Origin: WLMZ01 sp031367435
GTDB lineage: Bacteria; Actinomycetota; Acidimicrobiia; Acidimicrobiales; Ilumatobacteraceae
Assembly (NCBI GenBank): GCA_031367435.1
Contig: JANLPV010000110.1
Coordinates: 1 to 64,000 of the forward strand
Length of the DNA: 64,000 nt
Direction of reading: 5' to 3'
Shown here: in pieces, positions 43,798 to 52,456 of the stretch
Layout of the letters: each line of letters opens with the position of its first letter
Position numbering within the stretch: position 1 is the first letter of the stretch
Notes under the pieces: model-generated
Seen by the model: the letters and a program-made list of their open reading frames with translations, nothing else
Database searches by the model: none
What the model was told of the DNA's origin: nothing
Program-made: the position numbers and the translations under genes

Positions 43798-45786
43798 ATG
43801 CGCAAAGTGCTCACTACGGCCTGCCCGCTCGACTGCCCGGACACATGCTCGTTGGCAGTGACTGTCGACGACGGACGCATCGTTGCGATCGGTGCCGACA
43901 CGAGCGACACGGCCAGCCGGTTCACGCAGGGCTTCATCTGTCAGAAGGTGAAGCACCACGCAAAGCGCGTCTACGCGCCCGAGCGCGTGCTTACGCCACT
44001 GATACGCAACGGACCAAAAGGTTCCGGCGAGTTCGCCGCCGCCTCGTGGCCAGACGTCGAGCAACTCATTGCAACGCGAATCCGTGGCGCAATTCGTGAA
44101 CACGGAGCGAACAGCGTCGTGCCGTATCTGTACAGCTCGTCGGGTGGCGTCTTTGCCAACTCGGCGCTCGGTCCAATGTTGTTCGAACGACTTGGTTGCC
44201 CCGATGTAGAACACACCATCTGTGCGTCAACCGTTGGTGCAGCGTGGTCGCAGGTTTTCGGAACGATGCTCGGTGCCGATCCATTCGACCTCGAACATTC
44301 CGAACTGATCGTGGTGTGGGGCGCGAATCCAATCGCGTCCAATACCCATCTGTTGCCGTTGCTCACAGCAGCGACCAAGCGTGGCGCGAAATTGGTTGTG
44401 ATTGATCCACGCAAGACGGCGGTTGGTTCTCGAGCCGACCTTCACCTCGCGATCAGACCCGGAACCGACGTCGTGCTCGCGTACGCCGCCGCGCGTTGGT
44501 TGAGCGAACACAACCAACTTGCCACTGACTTCATCGCCGCGAACACTCAGGGCGCCGATGCATTTCTTGCAGAGGCAGAGCAGTGGACAATCGAGCGCGC
44601 GTCCCAAACATGCGGTGTGGCCGCAGCCGATATCGAATCGTTCGCGTCGATGATCGCAACTCAGCGGCCTGCCATGATGCGTCTCGGGTACGGCCTCGAG
44701 CGCAATCGCAACGGTGGCGCCGGGTGTGTCGCTGCTGTTGGCCTGTGGCTGCTGGCCGGGCACTTCGGTCGGCTTGGCAGCGGGGTGATTGCATCCACAT
44801 CGTCTGGTGCACCGTTGTCGCCGAAGGGGCTGTGGCCCGAGAACGTTGATCGCGTCGCTCAGGCGCAGATGAGCATGAACGACGTTGGTCTCGCACTCAA
44901 CGGAGAGCTTGCCGAGTGGCCCCTGACCCGCGTGCTATTTGTGCAAGGTGCCAATCCAGCGGTGACCGCCATGGATCAGACAACGATGCTGCGCGGTCTC
45001 GCACGCGACGACCTGTTCACCGTCGTGCACGAGCAGGTGATGACCGACACGGCAATGTTTGCCGATGTCGTGCTGCCCGCCACAACACACTTCGAGGTCA
45101 GCGATATCGCCAATTCGTATGGCTCGTACTCGATGCAGGCCATTACGCCGGTGATCGAACGTGTCGGTGAGAGTCGTTCAAACGATGAGGTATGCGCCGC
45201 TCTTGCGGCTTCGCTCGGCCTTCCACCAGAGGACTTCGATCCGAACCCGGCGCGCCTTGGTGCACTCATGCGCACCGATGCAAACAGCGCGCCGCTCACG
45301 ACTCGGCGGGCCCCCAACGAAACAGTTCAGTTCGTCCACACAGTGCCCACGTTCGCCGACGGTTCGGGTCGCGCGCGCCTCACCGACCCGACGAGTGAGA
45401 TGCCGGTTCCGCGGTTCACCGCCGCGTTGGGGTCTGGGTCAGGGCTCACCTTGCTCACCCCCGCAACGAATCGCACGATCAACTCGATGTTCGCCGAATT
45501 CGCCCCACCCGACGTCGTCGTGTCGATAAGTCCGGCCGATGCCAACGCGCGCGAGCTGACCACCGGCGAGGAGGTGCGTGTGTTCAACGAGCTTGGCGCA
45601 CTGACGCTGCCCGTGTTGGTCGACGCGACGATGCGAACCGGTGTTGTGTCGATTCCAAAGGGACTCTGGCGTCGTCATTTCAGTAACGCGTGTACTGCTA
45701 ATGTCCTCATACCGCGCGGCGTCAATGACCTCGGCGCGGGTGCGTGTTTCAACGACGCAATCGTTGAGATCGAAAAGATCTCATGA
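43798..45786 (+). CDS. Molybdopterin-dependent oxidoreductase (DMSO reductase family)
   Basis: 662 aa from ATG 43798. Four Cys for an N-terminal iron-sulfur cluster: ACPLDCPDTC plus GFICQKV. MopB core segments follow: ELIVVWGANPIASN, KLVVIDPRKTAVGSRADLHL, MRLGYGLERNRNGG, LFVQGANPAVTAMDQ and VLPATTHFE. The C-terminal molybdopterin-binding domain is present (VVVSISPADANARELTTGEE). There is no twin-arginine signal, so it is likely cytoplasmic. No electron-transfer subunits are adjacent; the substrate is unknown. Confidence 0.88.
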   Translation: MRKVLTTACPLDCPDTCSLAVTVDDGRIVAIGADTSDTASRFTQGFICQKVKHHAKRVYAPERVLTPLIRNGPKGSGEFAAASWPDVEQLIATRIRGAIREHGANSVVPYLYSSSGGVFANSALGPMLFERLGCPDVEHTICASTVGAAWSQVFGTMLGADPFDLEHSELIVVWGANPIASNTHLLPLLTAATKRGAKLVVIDPRKTAVGSRADLHLAIRPGTDVVLAYAAARWLSEHNQLATDFIAANTQGADAFLAEAEQWTIERASQTCGVAAADIESFASMIATQRPAMMRLGYGLERNRNGGAGCVAAVGLWLLAGHFGRLGSGVIASTSSGAPLSPKGLWPENVDRVAQAQMSMNDVGLALNGELAEWPLTRVLFVQGANPAVTAMDQTTMLRGLARDDLFTVVHEQVMTDTAMFADVVLPATTHFEVSDIANSYGSYSMQAITPVIERVGESRSNDEVCAALAASLGLPPEDFDPNPARLGALMRTDANSAPLTTRRAPNETVQFVHTVPTFADGSGRARLTDPTSEMPVPRFTAALGSGSGLTLLTPATNRTINSMFAEFAPPDVVVSISPADANARELTTGEEVRVFNELGALTLPVLVDATMRTGVVSIPKGLWRRHFSNACTANVLIPRGVNDLGAGACFNDAIVEIEKIS

Positions 45787-45860
45787 CGCGTCGATAGCTA
45801 ACCCGCTCGAACACTTCCCGCTACATCAATCCACTACATCAATGAACCAGGAGTCAACGA

Positions 45861-46292
45861 ATGAATGAGAACGCGCCCCAGAAAAAGGGGCTCATCCAGG
45901 AGTTCAAGGAGTTCATTGCGACCGGTGACCTCATGACAGTTGCCGTCGCGTTCATCATGGGTTTGGCGATCAAGGCCGTCATCGATTCGTTCGTGAAGGA
46001 TATTTTCACGGGAGCGGTCGGCCTGTTCATTAAATGCACCGACATCATCGATCCGGCCACGCAGAAGCCGAGCGGCAAGCAGGACTGCTCCGGGCTCGCC
46101 GGTAAGGCATACAAGTCGTTGCAGTGGGGTAACTTCGCGAACCAGGTCTTTACCTTCCTTCTGACGGCGATCGTCGTCTTCATCTTGGTGAAGGTGTATA
46201 CGAAGGTGACTCGGCGCAGCTTGGCGCAGGACGGACCCTCTGACAACGACCTGCTCAAGGGCATTCTCGACGAGTTGAAGTCGAAGAATTAA
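45861..46292 (+). CDS. mscL: Large-conductance mechanosensitive channel
   Basis: 143 aa with AGGAG 7 bases before the ATG. EFKEFIATGDLMTVAVAFIMG is the conserved N-terminal helix and TM1, followed by a periplasmic loop with two Cys, and TM2 (FANQVFTFLLTAIVVFILV) with a C-terminal charged helix. Releases solutes under hypo-osmotic stress. The periplasmic loop is somewhat longer than usual. Confidence 0.93.
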   Translation: MNENAPQKKGLIQEFKEFIATGDLMTVAVAFIMGLAIKAVIDSFVKDIFTGAVGLFIKCTDIIDPATQKPSGKQDCSGLAGKAYKSLQWGNFANQVFTFLLTAIVVFILVKVYTKVTRRSLAQDGPSDNDLLKGILDELKSKN

Positions 46293-46372
46293 GCACCTCG
46301 TTGCCGGGTTGCGATCACGGGTGTGAGCCGGGGCGACTTGCTTCTTTGGTGCGCGCTCGCTCCAATAGAGCC

Positions 46373-47404
46373 ATGACGGCTGACAGAAATCGGGTACTTC
46401 TTTGCGTCAGCGCGGCTGTCGTCGTCGCCGTATCGGGCCTCGCCGCATGCACGAGCCGTTCGCTCACGGGTACCAACGCGGCCACGCCGCTCACCGTCAG
46501 CGGAGTTGGCGCAATGCCTGGCTCCACCTTCGCCGAGCCTTCGGCGAGCGCGGTGGTCACGGTCTCGTTGCCACACGCGAACGCAGGTCCCATTGGTGAG
46601 CGTGTCACGGGCAATCGGGTGATCATCATCGGTGACTCCGTGATGACCTCGATCTCCCGGCGCTACGGAAATCAGGCGTGCACCGCGCTCGTGCCACTTG
46701 GTTGGCAGGTGGAGGTCGACGCAGAGACTGGGCGATTCATTCCGTTTGGATTGAAGGTGCTCGACAAACGATTGTCCGCTGGATGGGATGCAGCGGTCAT
46801 CTTGTTGGGCAACAACTACCTCAACGACAAGACGTCATTTCAGAAGCAGTTGCACATGATGCTGACGCGTTTGTCGCCGCGTCCGACGGTGCTACTCACC
46901 ACCAGCATGTTCCGCTCAAAGCAGGCCGAGGTCAACAAAGCAATCATCGCTGAAGCCGGTCTGTTCCCCAATGTGAGCGTCGTTGATTGGGCGATCATCA
47001 CCGAAGACACCAGCCTCACCGGTGCCGACGGCTTGCATCTCACCGACCGGGGTCGCGTGTTCTTGGCTGGGGGTATCGGGACGGCGCTCGGACACGTTGC
47101 CGGAACGGGTAAGTGCCTCAAGACCAACTTCAGTGACGATTCGATGGGCAGCCCAACTGGCACCAACGGCTCCACCGGTACCGTTGCCAAACCATCCAGC
47201 AGCGACACGACAACGACGACGAAGCCAACGTCTGGCGCAACCACAACCACGGTGCCGATTTCATCAACGACCATTGCGCCAAAGGTGAGTCCCCCACCAG
47301 TGACGTCCACAACCACACCAACCACCACTGGTTCCAAGCCAACGACGCCTCCGCCGCCGACAGCGACGACGCCGCCGACAGCGGTCCCTACCCCGGTTGG
47401 CTAA
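46373..47404 (+). CDS. SGNH-type hydrolase-like lipoprotein with Thr/Pro-rich tail
   Basis: 343 aa. Signal peptide with lipobox (VAVSGLAAC), so probably membrane-anchored outside the cell. The central domain has GDSVMTSI (block I with Ser), ILLGNNYLND (Asn in block III) and DGLHLTDRG (Asp-x-x-His, block V), matching SGNH/GDSL folds found in acyltransferase-linked and peptidoglycan-modifying proteins. The last 90 residues are Thr/Pro/Ser-rich, likely wall-spanning. Substrate unknown. Confidence 0.75.
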   Translation: MTADRNRVLLCVSAAVVVAVSGLAACTSRSLTGTNAATPLTVSGVGAMPGSTFAEPSASAVVTVSLPHANAGPIGERVTGNRVIIIGDSVMTSISRRYGNQACTALVPLGWQVEVDAETGRFIPFGLKVLDKRLSAGWDAAVILLGNNYLNDKTSFQKQLHMMLTRLSPRPTVLLTTSMFRSKQAEVNKAIIAEAGLFPNVSVVDWAIITEDTSLTGADGLHLTDRGRVFLAGGIGTALGHVAGTGKCLKTNFSDDSMGSPTGTNGSTGTVAKPSSSDTTTTTKPTSGATTTTVPISSTTIAPKVSPPPVTSTTTPTTTGSKPTTPPPPTATTPPTAVPTPVG

Positions 47405-47457
47405 GACTGGTTGGTTAGTTCCTTGTCGGCTAGTTTCCGGCCGGCTAGGTCCGGACC
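47399..47457. repeat. Degenerate 15-bp repeat in intergenic gap
   Basis: Three 15-bp units from 47413 (consensus GGCTAGTTCC then a variable GC-rich end), preceded by a weaker 14-bp unit that contains the TAA stop of the lipoprotein gene. It lies between two convergent genes, so there is no coding constraint on the period. Confidence 0.6.
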
Positions 47458-47465
47458 GCGCGCCC

Positions 47466-47948
47466 TTACGGAGCGAGGACAGCGAATGTGTCGGTGTTGC
47501 GCAACACCGCGAACACGATCAGTGCACTACCTGCCGCGATCGGCATCCACAGTGGCAGCTTGATCAGCCACGCGATCGGTGCACGGTCGCGAGCTCTACG
47601 CATCCACGCCCACCAGCCCACCACGAAGCCCCCGAGGAAGAGCGGGAAGAACAGATTGAACCCGAATGCGGCGGCGACGTCGCCCCGCAGCAATGCGTGT
47701 GTGGCGCGGGTGAGCCCGCATCCGGGGCACCACAAACCTGTCATCAGATAGAACGGGCACGCCGGTAGATGCGTGCCGGACGCAGTCGGATCGTTGACGG
47801 CGACGTACACGGCAGCAGCGACAGCCGCACAACCACATGCGATTGGTGCGACGAGCGCCCGCCGCGAGAACGAGCCAATGCCATCCGTTGGCGAGGCGAC
47901 AACGAGCGGGGCCGTCGCCTGACTTGTCCCGATGTGCATGTGACGCAT
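47466..47948 (-). CDS. DUF2752 membrane protein
   Basis: 160 aa from ATG 47948. It carries the DUF2752 signature CPFYLMTGLWCPGCGLTRAT with paired Cys, preceded by a membrane helix and followed by two more (LFFPLFLGGFVVGWWAWM, MPIAAGSALIVFAVL). The family function is unknown. Confidence 0.88.
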   Translation of the reverse strand: MRHMHIGTSQATAPLVVASPTDGIGSFSRRALVAPIACGCAAVAAAVYVAVNDPTASGTHLPACPFYLMTGLWCPGCGLTRATHALLRGDVAAAFGFNLFFPLFLGGFVVGWWAWMRRARDRAPIAWLIKLPLWMPIAAGSALIVFAVLRNTDTFAVLAP

Positions 47949-48008
47949 ATTAGGCAGCAATGGTCGCGTGCGGTTGCGGTTCGGGGGAGGTGGTGCCACC
48001 CTTGACGG

Positions 48009-49628
48009 ATGCTTCAAGTGCAGGGTGTATCGGTAGAGATTGGCGGTCGACTCGTTGTCGATCAAGCCTCTTTCACGATCATGCCCCGCGACAAGGTGGG
48101 CCTCGTCGGTCGTAACGGCGCTGGCAAGACCACGTTCTTTCGCGTGCTCGGTGGCGAGACCGAACCCATCGCGGGCAAAATCCTGCGCAAGGGGGGCTTC
48201 GGATATCTGCCGCAAGATCCGCGCATCGCTGGCGTGCTCGATGGTCGTACGGCAATCACGCACGTGTTGTCGGGCCGAGGTATCGACGATCAGATCAACC
48301 GCATCGAGAAGCTGCGTATCGCGATGGAAGAAGAAACGAGCGATCGCAATGTCGCCCGATACAGCCGCGCGCAAGATGAATTTGCGACCTCCGGCGGATA
48401 CGCGGCCGACAGCGAGGCGCGCTCGATCGCGGCGGGTCTTGGGTTGCAGGCCGATCGCCTCGATCTACCGCTCGGTGTTTTGTCCGGTGGCGAACGTCGC
48501 CGCGTAGAACTCTCGCGGATTCTGTTCGCCGGCAGTGATGCGCTGTTGCTTGACGAACCAACGAACCACCTCGACATCGATGCCAAGAACTGGCTGCTCG
48601 ATTTCTTACGCAAGTACCGCGGCGCGATGTTGGTGATCAGTCACGACCTCGACCTGCTCGACGAAGCAATTACGCGCGTGTTGCATCTCGACCGTCCCGC
48701 CGAAGATGCCACCGGCCACCTCGTGGAGTACCGCGGCACGTATAGCCAATATCGTGCGGCCCGCGCCGCCGACGAAGAACGAACGGCGCGCCAGGCCGTC
48801 TTGCAGGGCAAAGAGATCGCGCGTCTGCAATCAGTCGTCGATCGTTTCGGTGCCAAGGCAACGAAGGCCGCGATGGCGCACAGCAAGGAAAAGCAAATTG
48901 CCCGTCTCGAGTCACAGCGCGTGCACGTTGGCGCTGGCGACAAACAGATCAAGGTGCGGTTCCCCGATCCACCACCGTCGGGTGCCACCGTCATCACGGC
49001 AACTCAATTGTCGAAAGGGTACGGCACCGGCGTGCCGGTGTTCGAAGATGTCTCGTTCGATATCGGTCGTGGCGAACGTCTGTTAGTTCTCGGTCTCAAC
49101 GGTGCAGGCAAGACGAGCCTGCTGCGAATTTTGGCCGGCGAGACCGACGCCACCATTGGCGACTTCAAGTTCGGCCACAGCGTCAATGTTGGGTATTACG
49201 CGCAAGAACACGACAACTTGCGGATCAACGAGTCGCTGCTGAACAACATCCGTTCTGAGGTGCCCTCAAACGTGATGCTCACCGAAACGCAACTGCGCGG
49301 CATGCTTGGCATGTTCGGTCTCATGGGCGAGAAGGTGTTCCAGGACAGCGGCACGCTGAGCGGCGGCGAGAAGACCAAGTTGGCTCTCGCGATGTTGATG
49401 GTTGGTCGCAACAACCTGCTGTTGCTCGACGAACCCACCAACAACCTCGACCCGCCGAGCCGGCAGGCAGTTGCCGACGCACTCAGCAACTGGAAGGGCA
49501 CGATCGTCTTCGTGAGCCACGATGCCGAGTTCGTCGAGCAGCTCAAGCCCACCAAGGTACTGCTCATGCCCGATGGGCAAGTCGACTACTTCAGTCCCGA
49601 CTGGCTCGAGTTGGTCAGCCTGGCCTAA
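48009..49628 (+). CDS. ABC-F family ATPase
   Basis: 539 aa with two nucleotide-binding domains and no membrane part. Walker A GRNGAGKTT and GLNGAGKTS; signatures LSGGERRRVELSRIL and LSGGEKTKLALAML; Walker B with LLLDEPTNHLD and LLLDEPTNNLD. The linker between domains is charged and helical, as in ribosome-associated ABC-F proteins (Uup, EttA, resistance factors). The exact subgroup cannot be fixed from this. Its last 4 bases overlap the convergent gene. Confidence 0.92.
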   Translation: MLQVQGVSVEIGGRLVVDQASFTIMPRDKVGLVGRNGAGKTTFFRVLGGETEPIAGKILRKGGFGYLPQDPRIAGVLDGRTAITHVLSGRGIDDQINRIEKLRIAMEEETSDRNVARYSRAQDEFATSGGYAADSEARSIAAGLGLQADRLDLPLGVLSGGERRRVELSRILFAGSDALLLDEPTNHLDIDAKNWLLDFLRKYRGAMLVISHDLDLLDEAITRVLHLDRPAEDATGHLVEYRGTYSQYRAARAADEERTARQAVLQGKEIARLQSVVDRFGAKATKAAMAHSKEKQIARLESQRVHVGAGDKQIKVRFPDPPPSGATVITATQLSKGYGTGVPVFEDVSFDIGRGERLLVLGLNGAGKTSLLRILAGETDATIGDFKFGHSVNVGYYAQEHDNLRINESLLNNIRSEVPSNVMLTETQLRGMLGMFGLMGEKVFQDSGTLSGGEKTKLALAMLMVGRNNLLLLDEPTNNLDPPSRQAVADALSNWKGTIVFVSHDAEFVEQLKPTKVLLMPDGQVDYFSPDWLELVSLA

Positions 49629-49975
49629 AGCAGCGTCACCAGCCCGGCGACTGCAAGCCCCGTGCCGGCGAGACCGAGTAAGCGCCTCCACGGGTTCACA
49701 CCGCGAATGAGTTCGTCGAGCGCCCACCACCCGAGTGCGACGACGCCACACCAGTCGACAGCTGTGCGAAACGTGCTGCCGTCGGAGGCGAAGCGCTTCA
49801 GTACCACCGCCGCGAGATAGATCCACAGCGCAAGGTTCGGGAACTGCGCAATCGTGATCTCGCCCGTCGCACGATTGCGGAACAACCAGTCGATTACCAA
49901 CGAGATGCGCCGGCCGCGTCGCGTGTGTTGCCTGGGCGGCTGGTGTTGTCCGGTCGGTCGCGATTGGTCATCCAC
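49625..49975 (-). CDS. Small membrane protein, unknown
   Basis: 116 aa from GTG 49975. A basic N-terminus, then segments NLALWIYLAAVVLKRF, TAVDWCGVVALGWWALDELI and LGLAGTGLAVAGLVTLL. The TAVDW..VVALGWWALDE pattern looks like a conserved small actinobacterial membrane protein, but I cannot name it. It starts 18 bases after the GGDEF-EAL gene on the same strand and may be cotranscribed with it only by read-through in the opposite gene order (it is downstream of nothing else). Confidence 0.6.
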   Translation of the reverse strand: MDDQSRPTGQHQPPRQHTRRGRRISLVIDWLFRNRATGEITIAQFPNLALWIYLAAVVLKRFASDGSTFRTAVDWCGVVALGWWALDELIRGVNPWRRLLGLAGTGLAVAGLVTLL

Positions 49976-49993
49976 GCCGAGCAGTGTGCCCGA

Positions 49994-52372
49994 TTAGTTC
50001 TTGCTTGCCGTTGATGAGCTGAGAATGACGTCAGAGATGGGTTTGCTGAGCAGTCCGAGCGGCTGCGCTGCCTCGATGAGGTACTGATGCAGCTTGGCCG
50101 CTGTCAGCGGTCGTGCGATCTGATAACCCTGCGCGACGTCGGTGCCGAGACGCTGCAGCAGCGCAAGGCTATGCGCACTCTCCACTCCCTTAGCCACGAT
50201 AGTGAGGTTCAGTGCGCGTCCCAGTTCTACTGCCGAGCTGATGATTGCTCCGGCGCGCTTGTCGGTCTGGAGCGCGAGAATGAACGACTTGTCGATTTTG
50301 AGCTCATCGATCGGCAGCTCCAGCAGCTGAGACATCGACGAATGGCCGACCCCGAAGTCATCGATCGAAATCCGAACGCCGCGCATGCGCAGGTTCCTGA
50401 TGCTCCGCGATACGTGTTCGGGATCCGCGGCGAGACATGATTCGGTGACCTCGAGGGTCAATCGGTGATGAGCAACGTGGTATCGATCGAGGAGCTCATC
50501 AATGAAGCTGGGGAGCGCTTCATCAACGAGGTCGTAACGCGAAATGTTGACGCTCATCTGCAAGACATGACCGAGGCTGTCGAGTTCTGCTGCCTCCTCG
50601 ATCGCAAGCTCGAGCACGGCTCGGGTGAGTTCGGGGATGAGACCCGTGCGTTCGGCGAGCGATACGAACGACTCTGGATACAGCAGGCCACGAGTGGGGT
50701 GTTGCCAGCGTACAAGTGCCTCCACCCCGTAGACCTTCCCGCTGCGCATGTCGAGCGTGGGTTGAAAGTTCAGCATCAGCGATCGTTCGTCGATCGCGAT
50801 GCGCAGTTCGTAGATCGTCGTGAGCTGCTCGCGACTGTTGACGTCGTGTTTGGGTTGGTAGGTGCATACCGCAGTTTGAGTTCGCTTGGCCTCGTACATG
50901 GCAACGTCCGCGCTGCGGAGCAAGTCGGCAGCCGTTGCACCGTCGTCAGGGGAGATGGCGACGCCGATGCTGGCACCAACTCTCACCGTCACGCCTTCGA
51001 GAGTGATCGGGTCAGCGAGACTTGCCACGAGTTCGTGGGCCAATTCGATCATGGCCTCGCGAGTTGTCGTCGCGAACGAACTCGCGAATTCGTCGCCGCC
51101 GATTCGGGCGAGGGCACCACGTTTTCCGATGCACTGTTGAAAGCGTTGGGCAACGATGCGCAGTAAATCGTCGCCGACGTGATGGCCGAGGCTGTCGTTC
51201 ACCTCTTTGAAGTGGTCGAGATCGATGAGCAGCACCCCGAGGCTTTGCTCGTTAGCCAGTCCGACGCTTTCGACATCGAGGGTCTCCATGAACGCGCGTC
51301 GATTTCGCAGCCCGGTCAGGGGATCAGTTCGGGCATCGCTGAAACTGCGTGACGTCGCCTCGCGGACCTCACGCAAGGTGAGCGCCATGCGGATGATCAT
51401 GATGGCGAGCGCGGCTAAGGCCATACCGACTGTCACGGGTGAGGTTGTCTTGATCAGGGAGATGGCCACAACGATGAGCGACACGAAACCAAAGACCACT
51501 GGCACGAGGGCCACTCCAGCGGGTGTCGCGCGTCCGTCGTCTCGCGAACGCGACCGCCGCTCGCCTCGCGGCCAAGCGGCAAGACCGATGAGAAATGTGC
51601 CGACGGTCCACGTTGCGTCGAGCGCTGTTCCACCCACGTATGTCTGCGCGGCGGTTTGATTCAAATACACGATGTCGCCGACGACGAAGAACAACACGCC
51701 ACCTATCAGCAACGCCACGGGTAGCGACGGTCGAAATCGTGCGGGTGCTATTCCCGCAACCAAGAGCACGAGCAACACGAGATCGCAGAGCGGATACGCC
51801 ATGCCGACGGCGACCTGCAGCGGCTGTCCGCTGACCTGCAGAATTGGCTCGAACCACAGCATCACTGCAATCGAGCCGATCGCGAGTCCGGCTACCAAAC
51901 CATCGAGACGAATGCTCACGTGTCCCGCGCCGAATGCCTTTTGCGTCATCGTCGCGACACCGATTGCGAACATCACATACGACATCAGATACAGCACATC
52001 GCTCGTTGCTGGACTCGGAATCGGGTTCAGGTTCTGATCGTGGAACAGATAGAGCAGATTCGCTGCACCAGTGAGCGCAATACCGGCAGCCATCGCGGCC
52101 CACGCCCACCGCAGCGGGGAGCGTGCGCGGGAGCGCATAAGCACCGGTATGAGCGGCAACGTAGATGCCACGTTTCCGATCCAGCCGTCCCACAACGACG
52201 AGTACCCCGATGCGGGTCGGGTCAGCAAGATGAGCGATGCGCAGTACGCGATCACGAGAGCGCCGCTCGCCATTTGCCACCACAGCTGAGCACCGTTGGC
52301 TCGGCCGCGCGCAGATCTGCCCAGGGTGGGCTGCGCGCGCCGAACCGAGACAGTTTCCATACGAATGTTCAT
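49994..52372 (-). CDS. Membrane GGDEF-EAL protein (c-di-GMP turnover), EAL altered
   Basis: 792 aa. About nine hydrophobic segments in residues 30-340 form a membrane sensor. The GGDEF domain is intact (RIGGDEFASSF, preceded by DPLTGLRNRRAF and DLDHFKEVND), so diguanylate cyclase activity is possible. The EAL domain has EALVRWQHP, VNIS, EVTES, DDFGVGHSS and KIDKSFI, but the usual A-E-G-V-E reads A-K-G-V-E (codon AAG near 50196). That Glu is normally needed for hydrolysis, so phosphodiesterase activity is doubtful. Likely a net c-di-GMP producer or sensor. Confidence 0.9.
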   Translation of the reverse strand: MNIRMETVSVRRAQPTLGRSARGRANGAQLWWQMASGALVIAYCASLILLTRPASGYSSLWDGWIGNVASTLPLIPVLMRSRARSPLRWAWAAMAAGIALTGAANLLYLFHDQNLNPIPSPATSDVLYLMSYVMFAIGVATMTQKAFGAGHVSIRLDGLVAGLAIGSIAVMLWFEPILQVSGQPLQVAVGMAYPLCDLVLLVLLVAGIAPARFRPSLPVALLIGGVLFFVVGDIVYLNQTAAQTYVGGTALDATWTVGTFLIGLAAWPRGERRSRSRDDGRATPAGVALVPVVFGFVSLIVVAISLIKTTSPVTVGMALAALAIMIIRMALTLREVREATSRSFSDARTDPLTGLRNRRAFMETLDVESVGLANEQSLGVLLIDLDHFKEVNDSLGHHVGDDLLRIVAQRFQQCIGKRGALARIGGDEFASSFATTTREAMIELAHELVASLADPITLEGVTVRVGASIGVAISPDDGATAADLLRSADVAMYEAKRTQTAVCTYQPKHDVNSREQLTTIYELRIAIDERSLMLNFQPTLDMRSGKVYGVEALVRWQHPTRGLLYPESFVSLAERTGLIPELTRAVLELAIEEAAELDSLGHVLQMSVNISRYDLVDEALPSFIDELLDRYHVAHHRLTLEVTESCLAADPEHVSRSIRNLRMRGVRISIDDFGVGHSSMSQLLELPIDELKIDKSFILALQTDKRAGAIISSAVELGRALNLTIVAKGVESAHSLALLQRLGTDVAQGYQIARPLTAAKLHQYLIEAAQPLGLLSKPISDVILSSSTASKN

Positions 52373-52456
52373 CGGTCCCGGGAGTTCCAGGCTTGAGCCT
52401 TCCCTGTCGTACTCGACGTGCCCCAGAGCCGACGCTGAGTCAGAGCGGAAGGCATC

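Noticed and set aside
47150..47400. Possible repeat array or CRISPR-like region
   Set aside because: It is the Thr/Pro-rich coding tail of a lipoprotein; no regular repeat-spacer structure.
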